From contig NZ_CP020474.1 of NCBI RefSeq assembly GCF_002080415.1, positions 3,733,501 through 3,797,500 on the forward strand: 64,000 nucleotides of DNA, in the 5' to 3' direction. Source of the stretch: Roseovarius mucosus (GTDB lineage Bacteria; Pseudomonadota; Alphaproteobacteria; Rhodobacterales; Rhodobacteraceae). Positions 1-9,620 of this stretch are shown piece by piece; positions within the stretch are counted from its first letter, which is position 1, and every line of letters begins with the position of its first letter. Both the position numbers and the translations under genes were made by a program. A model generated the notes under the pieces. That model was not told the DNA's origin. It was given only the letters and a program-made list of their open reading frames with translations, and made no database searches.

Positions 1-1153
1 GAACGGATCGCCGCATTACCGCGACAAGATGGACCTGCGCCAGAATATGATGGTGGCGCGGGTGATCGAGACTGGATTGCCGCTTATCTACCTCAACATG
101 GTGGGCGGGCAGGACGATCAGATGTTCGATGGCGGCTCTTTCGTGCTCAATCCCGGTGGGGCGCTCGCGGTGCAATTGCCGATGTTTCAAGAGGCGGTGG
201 CGCATGTCGATCTGGAGCGGGGGCCGGAAGGCTGGCGCGCGCTGCCGGGGGATCTGGCGCATCTGCCCGATGATATGGAACAGGACTATACCGCTATGGT
301 GCTCAGTTTGCGCGATTACCTGCGCAAATCGGGGTTTTCCAAGGTCTTGCTGGGTCTTTCGGGCGGGGTGGATAGCGCCATTGTGGCAACCATTGCCGTT
401 GATGCGGTGGGGGCTGAGAATGTGCGCTGCGTGATGTTGCCATCGGAATATACCTCGGCAGAATCGCTGGAGGATGCCAAGGCGGTCGCTGAAAACTTGG
501 GGTGTCGCTATGATTTCGTGCCCATCGACGCGGGGCGCGCAGCGATCACGGCGACGCTGGCGCCGCTGTTTGACGGCAGGGCACCGGACCTGACCGAAGA
601 GAATCTTCAGTCACGCCTGCGTGGTCTGTTGCTGATGGCGCTGTCGAACAAGTTTGGCGAGATGCTGCTGACCACCGGCAATAAATCCGAGGTGGCGGTG
701 GGCTATGCCACGATCTATGGCGATATGGCGGGGGGCTATAACCCGATCAAGGATCTCTACAAAACGCGAGTGTTCGAGATTTGCCGCTGGCGCAACGCCC
801 AATATCGCGGCTGGATGCTGGGGCCAAAGGGGGCGGTGATCCCCGAGCAGGTCATTTCCAAGCCCCCCAGTGCCGAATTGCGTGCCGATCAAAAGGACAG
901 CGATTCGCTGCCGGATTACCCGGTGCTGGATGGGATTCTGGAAATCCTCGTGGATCAGGATGGCTCGATTTCGGATTGCGTTGCGGCGGGTTACGATCTG
1001 GCCGATGCCAAGCGGGTGGAACATCTGCTCTACATCAGCGAATACAAGCGGTTTCAGGCGGCCCCCGGCACGCGGCTCAGCAAGCGGGCGTTCTGGCTTG
1101 ACCGGCGCTATCCGATTGTGAACCGATGGCGGGATGGATCTGCTCAGGGGTGA
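1..1153 (+). CDS. nadE: Glutamine-dependent NAD+ synthetase, 5'-truncated
   Basis: Makes NAD+ from nicotinate adenine dinucleotide, with ammonia released from glutamine by an N-terminal nitrilase-type domain. The frame is open from base 2, so the gene begins before the window and the ATG at 29 is internal. The first visible ~70 residues end the glutaminase domain (a GGQDDQMFDGGS stretch). The synthetase domain follows, with the pyrophosphate-binding SGGVDSA loop near base 360 and STTGNKSE-type residues (here TTGNKSEVAVGY) near 675. The visible ~380 codons fit the C-terminal two thirds of a ~550-residue enzyme. The stop is TGA at 1151-1153. nadD, another NAD-synthesis gene, lies 61 kb away and is not linked. 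Confidence 0.95.
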   Translation, partial: NGSPHYRDKMDLRQNMMVARVIETGLPLIYLNMVGGQDDQMFDGGSFVLNPGGALAVQLPMFQEAVAHVDLERGPEGWRALPGDLAHLPDDMEQDYTAMVLSLRDYLRKSGFSKVLLGLSGGVDSAIVATIAVDAVGAENVRCVMLPSEYTSAESLEDAKAVAENLGCRYDFVPIDAGRAAITATLAPLFDGRAPDLTEENLQSRLRGLLLMALSNKFGEMLLTTGNKSEVAVGYATIYGDMAGGYNPIKDLYKTRVFEICRWRNAQYRGWMLGPKGAVIPEQVISKPPSAELRADQKDSDSLPDYPVLDGILEILVDQDGSISDCVAAGYDLADAKRVEHLLYISEYKRFQAAPGTRLSKRAFWLDRRYPIVNRWRDGSAQG

Positions 1154-1270
1154 CTCACGCAGAACAGCCGGATCACATCCGCGTTATCTGATGGGGAATG
1201 CCACGCGCGTGTGATCTCTATCTGTCAGGTTTGACGGCAGGATAGAGCATGCGGGTTCAAGGAGAGTGCG

Positions 1271-2074
1271 ATGCGGGTTCTTGCAATTTTGTTGGCACTA
1301 TCGGCACTTACGGGGACTGCTTGGGCCTGTGGGCCCGATACGGATTGTCAGTTGGGCGATCGGCATTACCGCATCGCCATGCCCGAAGGACAGATAGGCA
1401 GCCCGGTGGGGGCGGTGGTTTTTGCCCATGGCTATCGTGGTTCGGCGGCGGCGGTGATGCAGAACCAGAACCTGCGTCAGATGGTGTCTGACATGGGGCT
1501 CGCACTCATCGCGCTCAAATCCGCCGATGACGATTGGGTGATTCCCTATGCGCCGCGCCATATGGACAGCGACGGATCGGTGGAATTTCGCTATGTCGAG
1601 GCGGTGATCGAGGATGCCGCGCGCCGGTTTCCGATTGATACCAAGCGCTTGATGGCGGCAGGGTTTTCTGCGGGCGGCATGATGGTCTGGAACCTCGCCT
1701 GCACCATGCCTGAGCGTTTCGCGGGCTTTGCGGCGATTGCCGGAACCTTTTGGATGAAACCGCCCGAGACCTGCGCCACGCCTGCGGCGAGCCTTGTGCA
1801 TATTCACGGCACGACTGACCCGACAGTGCCGCTGGCCGGGCGCCCCATTCTGGAAACGCGGCAGGGCGATGTGGCCGAATCGTTGGACATGTATCAGGCG
1901 CTGGGCGGGTTCACCCCGACTGGCGAGACTGAATTCGAGGATCTCGCCTGTCAGAACCGCCGCAACGCCACGGGCGATGTGCTCGATTTTTGCCTGCATC
2001 CGGGCGGTCACAGCTTTCGCAGCAGCTATTTGCGCTTTGCATGGGAAAAGTTGCAGGCGGCGGGGCAGCTCTGA
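1271..2074 (+). CDS. Secreted alpha/beta-hydrolase, PHB-depolymerase/esterase-like
   Basis: A 267-residue protein with an 18-20 residue Sec signal peptide (hydrophobic ILLALSALTG, cleavage near AWA-C). The mature part has an alpha/beta-hydrolase layout: an oxyanion-type HGYRG strand-loop, the nucleophile elbow GFSAGG (Ser near residue 131), an acid candidate in HGTTDPTVP, and the last-strand His in PGGHSF. This order matches the LpqC/poly(3-hydroxybutyrate) depolymerase-like esterases (feruloyl esterase type), so a periplasmic or secreted ester hydrolase is likely. The substrate cannot be read. The start is set by AAGGAGAG just upstream of ATG 1271. It stands alone, 117 bp after nadE. Confidence 0.75.
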   Translation: MRVLAILLALSALTGTAWACGPDTDCQLGDRHYRIAMPEGQIGSPVGAVVFAHGYRGSAAAVMQNQNLRQMVSDMGLALIALKSADDDWVIPYAPRHMDSDGSVEFRYVEAVIEDAARRFPIDTKRLMAAGFSAGGMMVWNLACTMPERFAGFAAIAGTFWMKPPETCATPAASLVHIHGTTDPTVPLAGRPILETRQGDVAESLDMYQALGGFTPTGETEFEDLACQNRRNATGDVLDFCLHPGGHSFRSSYLRFAWEKLQAAGQL

Positions 2075-2143
2075 GCGGGGGCTTGTCTGAGGGGCCACTT
2101 CGCGGAATACTCCATTGAACGGGTATTCAGTCGGAGGCTGCTC

Positions 2144-2923
2144 ATGTCTGAGGATATTCTCTACGATCAGAGCCATATCGGTTTTCTCGAAGACCTTTGG
2201 GGTGAGGGGTTTCTGTCGCCCGGTGGCCAAGACGAGGTGGCGCGGGTGCTGGATGGGGTCGATCTGACAGGGGCCAAGGTGCTGGACATTGGCTGTGGGT
2301 CGGGGGCGATTGCGGTGCTCATGGTGCGCGCTTACGGCGCGGCGCATGTCACCGGCATCGACGTGGAAGACCCGGTTTGCGCCGCCGCGCGCGCCCGTGC
2401 CACAGCTGCAGGGCTGGCCGGACAGATTACTATAAACAAGGTCACGCCGGGGCCGTTTCCCTATCCAGATCAAAGCTTTGATGTGGTGTTTTCCAAGGAT
2501 TCGATCATCCATATCCCCGACAAGGAGGCGTTGGCAGCCGAGGTGTTTCGCGTGCTCAAATCGGGCGGCGTCTTTGCCGCCTCGGACTGGTTGCGCGCGC
2601 ATGACGGCGCGCCCTCGCCCGAGATGGCGCATTACATCGCGCTTGAGGCGCTCGATTTTGCCATGGCCTCACCGGCGCGTTACCGCGCGGCGCTGGCAGC
2701 GGCGGGGTTGGCCGATGTCGCACTGGTGGATCGCAGCCCATGGTATGCCGAGGTGGCAGCGGCCGAATTACGGGAGCTGTCAGGCCCACGCCGCGCCGAA
2801 TGGGAGGCGCGGCACGGCGCGGAGTTTATCGCGCATCAGATCGAGACATGGACCGCGATGGTGCCGGTCGTGCAATCGGGCGAGCATTGCCCGCACCATA
2901 TCCGGGGCCGCAAACCGGGCTGA
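2144..2923 (+). CDS. Class I SAM-dependent methyltransferase
   Basis: A 259-residue cytosolic Rossmann-fold methyltransferase. Motif I is VLDIGCGSGAIAV (about residues 45-57), an acidic ribose-binding residue follows in GIDVED, and motif IV/post-I is FDVVFSKDSIIHIPDK, typical of small-molecule methylases such as phosphoethanolamine N-methyltransferases and UbiE-like enzymes. The methyl acceptor is unknown. It is convergent with the PhyH gene of the amine locus (9 bp between stops), so it may be a neighbour rather than part of that pathway, though an N-methyltransferase there would fit the theme. The start has a GGAGG-like site (TCGGAGGCTGCTC) before ATG 2144. Confidence 0.8.
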   Translation: MSEDILYDQSHIGFLEDLWGEGFLSPGGQDEVARVLDGVDLTGAKVLDIGCGSGAIAVLMVRAYGAAHVTGIDVEDPVCAAARARATAAGLAGQITINKVTPGPFPYPDQSFDVVFSKDSIIHIPDKEALAAEVFRVLKSGGVFAASDWLRAHDGAPSPEMAHYIALEALDFAMASPARYRAALAAAGLADVALVDRSPWYAEVAAAELRELSGPRRAEWEARHGAEFIAHQIETWTAMVPVVQSGEHCPHHIRGRKPG

Positions 2924-2932
2924 CATGGGCGC

Positions 2933-3730
2933 TCAGGCGTCGAACCAATAGCCATCTGGATCGCCGGGATAGACGCCAAGATTGCGGCCGTGGCCCTGAT
3001 AGCCCAACAAGCGGCGCACGTCATCGGGATAGGCATCGGCCTTGGATTTCGGCACTGAGAGATACATGTTTTCCTCTTGCCGGAGCCAGCCCAGCGAATA
3101 GGTGGTGATCAGCCCTTTGCGCGGCGCAGCGGCGCGGTTGGCCCCACCTGCATGCACCGTCGCCCCAAGGTAGAACAGCACCGAGCCGCGCGGCATCACG
3201 GCTTGGGTGATCTGGTCGTCGGTGATGCTGTTGATCGGGCGCAGATCCTGCGAGCCGGGCACAACCCGCGTCGCGCCATTTTCGGCGGTGAAATCATCCA
3301 GCGCCCACATTGCGGAAATCTGGAATTCCACACCGGGAATGCGGATCGGATAGAAATCATCGTCGCGGTGCAGCACCTGCGCTTTTTCGCCCGGCAGGAT
3401 TTCGATCGCGGTCGAAGACCCGATGCGATAGTTGACACAGTGACGTTTCAGCACCCGGTCAGCCACCTCCATCACCAGCGGATGCGCCAGAATATCCGCC
3501 GCCGCCTCGGAAATCTTGAGGATGCTGCCCAAACGCCGGGTCTTGTAGCCGTTGAAGTCATTGGCAAACTTGTGCCCTTGCTGATCGAACGGGCCGCGCA
3601 GATCACTGGTGACCCGGTCAAGCAAGTTTGAGCCTGCCACGTTTTCAACCACCACGCCGCCGTCTTGCAGCAGACGCTTGGCCACCGTGCCCGGATCGGT
3701 ATCCGCCTTGAGGCGCGCGATCTCAACCAT
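2933..3730 (-). CDS. Phytanoyl-CoA dioxygenase (PhyH) family protein
   Basis: A 265-residue Fe(II)/2-oxoglutarate-dependent oxygenase-like protein, the last gene of the minus-strand amine-catabolism arm. The iron ligands are visible as HRDDDF (His-x-Asp, about residue 120) and the distal His in [11 protein letters not shown] (about residue 193). An Arg beyond it (APRKG) could bind the 2-oxoglutarate carboxylate. Families of this size hydroxylate small molecules (EctD on ectoine, for example), so hydroxylation of the imported amine or a breakdown product is the natural inference. Its ATG at 3730 overlaps the end of the aminotransferase gene by 8 bp, which indicates translational coupling. Confidence 0.82.
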   Translation of the reverse strand: MVEIARLKADTDPGTVAKRLLQDGGVVVENVAGSNLLDRVTSDLRGPFDQQGHKFANDFNGYKTRRLGSILKISEAAADILAHPLVMEVADRVLKRHCVNYRIGSSTAIEILPGEKAQVLHRDDDFYPIRIPGVEFQISAMWALDDFTAENGATRVVPGSQDLRPINSITDDQITQAVMPRGSVLFYLGATVHAGGANRAAAPRKGLITTYSLGWLRQEENMYLSVPKSKADAYPDDVRRLLGYQGHGRNLGVYPGDPDGYWFDA

Positions 3731-5102
3731 CGTATTCGGCGCTGAGTTGGGTCAGCCCCGCCTCCATGATATCGAACATTTCATCTATCTCCTCTGTGGT
3801 GATGATCAGCGGCGGCGAGAACACCGCCATATTGCCATAAGGCCGCAACAAAAGGCCGCGCGCCTCGCAGGCGGCATCGAGTTTGGCCCCGAATTGCAGG
3901 TGTTTGGCATAGCTTTCGTCGCTAAGGTCGGGCCGACATTCGAGACAGCCCAAAAGGCCCATGCCGCGCGCGTCGCCCACGATGTCAAACCTCTCGCCGA
4001 TGGCGCGCAACCGCGCCTGAAACTGCGGGGTGATGCGGCGGACATGCGCCAGAAGATCCTCGCGCTCGATGATCTCGATATTCTTGAGGGCGGCGGCGCA
4101 GGCCACGGGGTGCCCGCAATAGGTATAGCCGTTGTAGAACACATCATCGCCCTCGACCCCGGCCAAACGCTCCATCAGCGCATCGGACAGGATGCAGGCC
4201 CCAAGCGGCACATAGCCCGAGGTAAGACCCTTGGCGCAGGTGATGATATCGGGGGTGAACCCGAACACATCCTGAGAGGCGAACCAATGGCCAAGCCTGC
4301 CAAAGCCGGTCACAACCTCGTCCGAGATATAGAGGATGTCGTGCTTGCGGCATATCTCGTGGGTGCGTTGGTGATAGCCGGGGGGCGGTACGACAACGCC
4401 ACCGGAACACAGGATCGGTTCGGCGATAAAGGCGGCGATGCGCTCGGGGCCAACCTCGGCGATCATCTGCTCGAACTCGGCGATTTTGAGATCACCCCAA
4501 TCCGCCACGCTCATCCCTGCGGGGCGGCGGTAGGGGTTCACATCGGGCAAGAACCGCACCAGATCATCGGCCTTGTCGAACCTTGTCTTGAAGCGTTCCT
4601 TGCCGGTCACGGTTGCCGCCAGATAGGTCGAGCCGTGATAGGCCTTTTCGCGCGAGAGCACGATTTTCTTGTCGGGCCGACCTAGCCGGTTGTTGAGAAA
4701 TTGCACGACCCGGATGGCGGTATCGACAGCGGTCGAGCCGCCGGTAGTGAAATGCACGGTGTTGAGGTCGCCGGGGGTCAGCTCGGCCAGTTTGCGCGCC
4801 AGAAGGGCGGCGGGTTCGGTGGTAAAGGACCAAGGCGAAGCATAGGGCATCGCCATGGCCTGCGCCGCAATCGCCTCGGCCATCTCGGCCCGGCCATACC
4901 CGATCTGCACGCACCACATGCCCCCCGGCCCGTCGATATGGCGCTTGCCCGTACTGTCCCAGATATGGATGCCCTGCGCGGTGTTGACCCGCAAGAGATC
5001 AGATTTGCGCCAGTCGCGGATGCCGGTCCAGGGGTGCAGGTTATGCGTGCGATCCCAGAGGGTCAGATCATCGGGGGCAGGGGTGTTTGCATGTGTGTTC
5101 AT
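3723..5102 (-). CDS. Class III (omega) aminotransferase, PLP-dependent
   Basis: A 459-residue fold-type I PLP enzyme of the omega-amino-acid:pyruvate / diamine transaminase group. Visible parts are the [15 protein letters not shown] phosphate-binding region (about residue 110), the [11 protein letters not shown] motif with the PLP-ring Asp, and the Schiff-base Lys in [14 protein letters not shown] (about residue 288). I start it at ATG 5102, preceded by GGAGATGAC; a longer open frame extends to 5210 but its extra residues are unlike the family. It lies between the GcvT-like gene (17 bp) and PhyH (8-bp overlap). It probably removes a terminal amino group from the substrate of the locus; donor and acceptor are not determinable. 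Confidence 0.88.
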   Translation of the reverse strand: MNTHANTPAPDDLTLWDRTHNLHPWTGIRDWRKSDLLRVNTAQGIHIWDSTGKRHIDGPGGMWCVQIGYGRAEMAEAIAAQAMAMPYASPWSFTTEPAALLARKLAELTPGDLNTVHFTTGGSTAVDTAIRVVQFLNNRLGRPDKKIVLSREKAYHGSTYLAATVTGKERFKTRFDKADDLVRFLPDVNPYRRPAGMSVADWGDLKIAEFEQMIAEVGPERIAAFIAEPILCSGGVVVPPPGYHQRTHEICRKHDILYISDEVVTGFGRLGHWFASQDVFGFTPDIITCAKGLTSGYVPLGACILSDALMERLAGVEGDDVFYNGYTYCGHPVACAAALKNIEIIEREDLLAHVRRITPQFQARLRAIGERFDIVGDARGMGLLGCLECRPDLSDESYAKHLQFGAKLDAACEARGLLLRPYGNMAVFSPPLIITTEEIDEMFDIMEAGLTQLSAEYDG

Positions 5103-5119
5103 GTCATCTCCGTCGGAAT

Positions 5120-6292
5120 TCAGGTGTTGCCGGGCGGGGTGGCGCGGGCGCGGGGCGGGCGGAAGAAGGCAGATTTGACCGGCGTCAGCCGTGCCATGCG
5201 GCGATCCCATTGCCCTTCTTCCAGCGTGTAAATCTCGGCCCAGAGATTGCTCGGGTGCTGCGCCGCCATAGGCATCCGCACATGCGCAAGGGCGATATTG
5301 CGCTTGGCCGTGGGGGACCAGACACCCGAGGTGACATGCCCCACCTCGCGCCGCTTGGCGTGATAGACCAGCGCGCCCTGCGCCGGTTTGAACCCCTCGA
5401 CATCGAGCCGCATCAAGAGGCTGCGGGGTTTGGCAGCCAAAAGTGCGCGGCGGCCGTTGAAATGCCCTTTGGTGAGATCGACCATCGGGCCAAGGCCCAA
5501 TTCTATCGGGGTGTGCCCCCGGTGCAGACGTTCCGTGGCATGGGCGGGCTGAAAATCGACGCCCGCGACCATGAACCCCGCCTCGATCCGGGCGATATTC
5601 ACCGCCTCATAGCCGATGGCGCGCAGGCCAAGGTTTTCACCCGCCTGCCACAGCCGGTCCCAGAGGGGCAGGGCATCGCCCCACGCCGTCCAAAGCTCAT
5701 ATCCCAAGTCGCCGGTGAACCCGGTGCGCGAGATCATCAGCCCCGGTTCCACCCCGGCCAGATCAAAGGGGCGCAGATGCCCCACATCCAGCCCGGCCGC
5801 GCGCAGCACTGCATAGGCGGTCGGCCCTTGCAGGGCCAGCCCGGCAATCTTGCGGCTTTCGTCAAGAATATCCACGTCAAAGCCCCAGGCCGCATCCAAG
5901 AGCCATGTCAGCATCGGTTCCTGACAGCAGAGCCGCCAATCCTCCGCCCCAAGGTGAAAGAGCGTGCCATCGTCGATCACCATCCCCTCTTCATCGCACC
6001 AGATCGCATAACCAACCCGGTGCAGGGGGATCTTGGTCACATCGCGGGTGACAAGGCGGTTGAGAACGCGCGCCGCATCCGGCCCGGTGATGCGGTATTT
6101 ATGCAAGGGTGAGACGTCAAAGAGCGCGGCTTGGTTGCGCAGGGCGAAATATTCGAACTCCACCGTATCGAGCAGGCTTGGTGCGGCGTATCCGGCCCAG
6201 CCATACCAGCCCTGCGCCCGGTTGAGCGGCGCGAGGCGGGGATGCACCGGCCCGTCGATCAGGCCCAGCTTGGGATCGGTGGCGATGCTCAT
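5120..6292 (-). CDS. GcvT-like aminomethyltransferase / THF-dependent demethylase
   Basis: A 390-residue member of the glycine-cleavage T-protein fold, which moves one-carbon units from amines (or DMSP in DmdA) to tetrahydrofolate. Visible signatures are the N-terminal ALFDVSPLHKYRITGPDA block, the folate-pocket acidic motif GMVIDDGTLF (about residue 102) and TGFTGDLGYELW, with a C-terminal GcvT_C barrel. No lipoyl protein (GcvH) or glycine decarboxylase gene is nearby, so it is not the housekeeping T-protein. A stand-alone demethylase or methylene-THF-forming partner for the adjacent flavoproteins is more likely. ATG 6292 overlaps the upstream stop as ATGA; an upstream in-frame extension to 6472 was rejected as a shadow. 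Confidence 0.85.
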   Translation of the reverse strand: MSIATDPKLGLIDGPVHPRLAPLNRAQGWYGWAGYAAPSLLDTVEFEYFALRNQAALFDVSPLHKYRITGPDAARVLNRLVTRDVTKIPLHRVGYAIWCDEEGMVIDDGTLFHLGAEDWRLCCQEPMLTWLLDAAWGFDVDILDESRKIAGLALQGPTAYAVLRAAGLDVGHLRPFDLAGVEPGLMISRTGFTGDLGYELWTAWGDALPLWDRLWQAGENLGLRAIGYEAVNIARIEAGFMVAGVDFQPAHATERLHRGHTPIELGLGPMVDLTKGHFNGRRALLAAKPRSLLMRLDVEGFKPAQGALVYHAKRREVGHVTSGVWSPTAKRNIALAHVRMPMAAQHPSNLWAEIYTLEEGQWDRRMARLTPVKSAFFRPPRARATPPGNT

Positions 6293-7848
6293 GGCGCGCC
6301 TCGTAGGGCTGCGTGCGCCGCGTTGCGCCCCGCCAGCCCCATCAGATCGCCGCCGGGATGGGCGGAGGCCCCGCAGAGAAAAAGCCCCGATGGACCCATC
6401 CCATAACGCCCGATGCCGATGGCGGGGCGCAGGGCAAGAAGCTGAACAAGGCTCATCTCTGCATGGTGCCAATGCCCGCCCGGTGCGCCGGTCTCGGCCT
6501 CGATCTGATCGGGCGGGATCACCTCTGCACCGGTCACAAGGTCGGACAGGCCGGGGGCGTAGCGGGTAAGCGTGTTGAACGTGGTCTGGAGCAAGGCATC
6601 GCGCGCGGGGTCATCCCAGCCCCCCGCCAAATCGACCGGCGCATAGTTCACAATGAGCGAGAGAGCATGGCCTTGCGCGCCCCGTTGTGCAGGGTCTGTC
6701 TGACCAGGCAACAGCGCCTCGATCACCGGATGGGGCGAGGTTTCGCGGTATTTCGACGGGTTGAACGCCTCTTCGACGTAAGATGCGGAGGGCGCAATCA
6801 CGAGGCGGGCCGAGAGCAGATCATCAGGCAGGCCGGGGATGGTGGGCAGGGCGTCAAGGGTCAGGTTGATCTTGGCCACCGTGCCGCGCGCGCGGATGTG
6901 GCGCAGACGGCGCGTGGCTTCGATGTCGAAATGCGCGAGCCCGGCCATCTCTGCGGTCATGCGCGCGCCGCCGCTGCTCAGCACGCGGGTGGCATTGAGT
7001 GTCTCGCCCCGGTCGGTGATCACGCCGGTCACGTGGTCCTGATCGGTCAGGATACGCGCCACGCCGCAGCCTGTCTTGATCACCGCCCCAGCCCGCCCGG
7101 CCGCCCCGGCAAAGGCGTCGATCACTGCCGTCATGCCGCCCATGGGCAGGCTGGCACCGCCGCCATGCCCCATGCGGTAGAGCAGGCCAAAGACCGTGCC
7201 GGGCGCGCGTGGCCCCGCCGCAGCCCCGCGCACCGCATCCGCCGCCATAAGGCCCGCAAGTGGGCCGTCGGGGATGTCATCAAGGATAAGATCATAGGCA
7301 TTCGACAGCAGGATTTGCAGGAACCGCCGCATCTCGGGCTTGCCCATGCGCCGCAGGCCAAGACCGACCCGGCCCAGTCGCAACACCTCTTTCAGCCGTG
7401 CCGAGGAGAGGATCGGCGCATCGCCCCCCGGCGGGGCTGCTTCGGCCAGATGTCGCAAGAGCGCGGCATAGCCGGTCAGGCGTTCGTGCAGCGCCGCAAA
7501 AGCCGCCGCATCGGGATGGGCATCGCCATCGGCAAAGCGGGCGTTTGCGCCCTGCGTGACCACATGGCGGCCATCCTCGGACAGCGCCACCGTGGGCAAG
7601 GCCACAGTTTCGAACGGCCAATCGCGGGCACCCAAGCCCAACTCGCGGCGCACCACGGGGCTAAGATTATAAAGCAGGTGCGCCATGCGCGGCGCGCCGC
7701 TGGCACCGGGGGCGGCCATGCCGCCCAGATGCGCTGCACGCTCTAGCAGGCACACAGATTGCCCCGCCCGCGCCAGCACGCCCGCGGCCACCAGACCATT
7801 CAGCCCGCCGCCGATCACGATGCTGTCAAAGGTGCGGATGGCGCTCAT
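6289..7848 (-). CDS. FAD-dependent oxidoreductase, PYROXD2/CrtI-like (second of a tandem pair)
   Basis: A 519-residue flavoprotein. The N-terminal dinucleotide fold VIGGGLNGLVAAGVLARAG (residues ~10-28) is followed by an acidic ribose-binding LLERA, and the C-terminal FAD-closing motif FLCGASAHPGG lies near residue 490. Overall it resembles the phytoene-desaturase-like family that includes human PYROXD2. It is a diverged paralogue of the upstream gene, sharing the same motif order, and is joined by 4-bp ATGA overlaps at both ends (7845-7848 and 6289-6292). The pair may form a heteromer oxidising a C-N bond before the GcvT-like protein takes the carbon. No carotenoid genes occur here, so pigment synthesis is unlikely. 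Confidence 0.82.
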   Translation of the reverse strand: MSAIRTFDSIVIGGGLNGLVAAGVLARAGQSVCLLERAAHLGGMAAPGASGAPRMAHLLYNLSPVVRRELGLGARDWPFETVALPTVALSEDGRHVVTQGANARFADGDAHPDAAAFAALHERLTGYAALLRHLAEAAPPGGDAPILSSARLKEVLRLGRVGLGLRRMGKPEMRRFLQILLSNAYDLILDDIPDGPLAGLMAADAVRGAAAGPRAPGTVFGLLYRMGHGGGASLPMGGMTAVIDAFAGAAGRAGAVIKTGCGVARILTDQDHVTGVITDRGETLNATRVLSSGGARMTAEMAGLAHFDIEATRRLRHIRARGTVAKINLTLDALPTIPGLPDDLLSARLVIAPSASYVEEAFNPSKYRETSPHPVIEALLPGQTDPAQRGAQGHALSLIVNYAPVDLAGGWDDPARDALLQTTFNTLTRYAPGLSDLVTGAEVIPPDQIEAETGAPGGHWHHAEMSLVQLLALRPAIGIGRYGMGPSGLFLCGASAHPGGDLMGLAGRNAAHAALRGAP

Positions 7849-9482
7849 GCGGCATAGCCCTTGCGCGGGGCGCGGGGCCATTCGCGGCGCAGGATCGCGC
7901 GTGCGGCATTGGCCCCCGGTGCCGCCATCACCCCGCCGCCCGGATGCGCGGACGAGCCACAAAGATAAAGCCCCCCGATGGGCGAGCCATAGCCGGAATA
8001 GCCGGGCACGGGCCGGTTGAAGAAAAGCTGATCAAAGGTCAACTCACCCTGAAAGATATTGCCCTCGGTCAGCCCCACCTCGGTTTCTAATTCGAGCGGC
8101 GAGCGGATCTCCATATGCTGAATGCGGTCGCGGATATCCGGGCAGGCGATGCTGATCTGATCCAGCACCGTCTCGGCCAGCGCGTGCCGTGCGGTATCTG
8201 TCCAGTTCTGACCGCTGCGCTGGCCATCTGCCACCAGGTCATAGGGCGCGTATTGCACAAAGACCGTCATCATATGGCTGCCGGGCGGGGCCATGGTCGG
8301 GTCGATCTGGCTGGGGATCAGCATGTCGATATAGGGGCGCGCGGACCAGCGCCCGGCCTTCCAGTCATCATAGGCGCGCTCCAACTCCCAAAGGCTTTGG
8401 GACACATGCAGATCACCGCGCAGGAAGCTGGCATTTGCGTGCGCGGCGGGAAAGGCGGGCAGGCGGTCAAGCGCGATATTGAGCTTGGCAGAAGACCCCC
8501 GGATCTTGAATCGCTCTACCGCGCGGGTGAAGTCCTCGGGCAGGGCGGCGCGATCGACATGGCGCAGAAACGTGCATTTCACATCCATGTTCGACGCCAC
8601 GACCGGCGCGTGAAACTCGTGCCCATCCTCCAGCGCCACGCCAGTCACGCGGCCCTCTTTGACAAGGATTTGCGCCACGCCTGCGCCAATATGAATGGTG
8701 CCGCCTGCCGCCTCAAAGGCCGCACCAAGGGCGTTGGAAATCGCCCCCATGCCGCCACGGGCAAAGCCCCAGGCCCCAATGCCACCGTCAATATCGCCCA
8801 TGTAATGATGCAAGAGCACATAGGCGGTGCCCGGTGAATAGACCCCGAGCCCCGTGCCGATGATGCCCGAGCCTGCCAGATGCGCCTTGATCAGATCGCT
8901 CTCGAAATGCTCGTCCAGAAGATCGCCGATCGACATCGTCCAAAAGCGCAGGGTTTCAGCCAGTTCGCGCCGCCCCAGCCCATGCGCCCGTTTCACCATA
9001 TAGGCCATCTCGCCCAGATCACGGGGATGAAGCGAGGCGGGATCAGGGGCATCGCGCAACAGGAACGGGCGGATGAACCGGCATTGCCGCATGATCATCT
9101 GTGCATAGCGCGGATAGGCATCGGCATCGCGGGGCGAATGGCGGGCCATTTCGCGCTGCAAGGCGTGGTGATCCGAGTAATAGGCGAAATAATCGCCATC
9201 TGGCGTGAAACTCGCCCCGCCCTCATAGGGGATCACCTGAAGGCCGTATTTCGGCAGGTCGAGATCGCGCACAATCTCGCGCCGCAAGAGCGAGCAGACA
9301 TACGAGCAGTTGGAATAGGTCCATCCGTCGTGCAGCGACCGGCTGACCGCTGCGCCGCCGATCCAGTCGTTCTTTTCCACCACCAGCACCTGACGCCCGG
9401 CGCGCGCGAGATAAGCGGCAGCGGTCAGGCCATTATGGCCCGCGCCGATGATGATGGCATCAAATGAGGATTGGGGTCGCAT
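7845..9482 (-). CDS. FAD-dependent oxidoreductase, PYROXD2/CrtI-like (first of a tandem pair)
   Basis: A 545-residue flavoprotein and the first gene of the minus-strand arm. It has the IIGAGHNGLTAAAYLARAG nucleotide-binding fold at residues ~10-28, the VVEKNDWIGG FAD motif, and the C-terminal LCGSSAHPGGGV closing motif near residue 510. No transmembrane segment or signal is evident. Start ATG 9482 has AGGAG eight bases upstream. It is divergent from the TetR gene at 9621, and the 138-bp gap carries a perfect 14-bp palindrome, so autoregulated divergent control is plausible. The reaction is unknown; amine or amino-acid oxidation is inferred from the operon. Confidence 0.82.
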   Translation of the reverse strand: MRPQSSFDAIIIGAGHNGLTAAAYLARAGRQVLVVEKNDWIGGAAVSRSLHDGWTYSNCSYVCSLLRREIVRDLDLPKYGLQVIPYEGGASFTPDGDYFAYYSDHHALQREMARHSPRDADAYPRYAQMIMRQCRFIRPFLLRDAPDPASLHPRDLGEMAYMVKRAHGLGRRELAETLRFWTMSIGDLLDEHFESDLIKAHLAGSGIIGTGLGVYSPGTAYVLLHHYMGDIDGGIGAWGFARGGMGAISNALGAAFEAAGGTIHIGAGVAQILVKEGRVTGVALEDGHEFHAPVVASNMDVKCTFLRHVDRAALPEDFTRAVERFKIRGSSAKLNIALDRLPAFPAAHANASFLRGDLHVSQSLWELERAYDDWKAGRWSARPYIDMLIPSQIDPTMAPPGSHMMTVFVQYAPYDLVADGQRSGQNWTDTARHALAETVLDQISIACPDIRDRIQHMEIRSPLELETEVGLTEGNIFQGELTFDQLFFNRPVPGYSGYGSPIGGLYLCGSSAHPGGGVMAAPGANAARAILRREWPRAPRKGYAA

Positions 9483-9534
9483 GGCATTGCTCCTGTGATC
9501 ATCCTAGCCAAAGCGGATTTTCTCGTAAAGTTTT

Positions 9535-9548
9535 TTTGAGCGCTCAAA
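9535..9548. promoter_or_regulatory. Perfect 14-bp palindrome, candidate TetR/BetI operator
   Basis: TTTGAGCGCTCAAA is a perfect inverted repeat inside an AT-rich run, 52 bp from the FAD oxidoreductase start and 72 bp from the TetR start, in the only divergent gap of this arm. A TTGA...TCAA core is shared with the element at 11155-11172. It is probably the operator of the adjacent TetR protein, which is inferred and not proven. Confidence 0.5.
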
Positions 9549-9620
9549 TAAATAAATTTGGGCTGACGTGCCGCGCGGCCTGTGGCATGGATGGAAAAAC
9601 CACCGCACAAAGGGGCAAAT

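Noticed and set aside
6289..9482. Carotenoid biosynthesis genes (phytoene desaturases)
   Set aside because: Fold family only; no crtB, crtE or other pigment genes nearby, and the context is amine catabolism.
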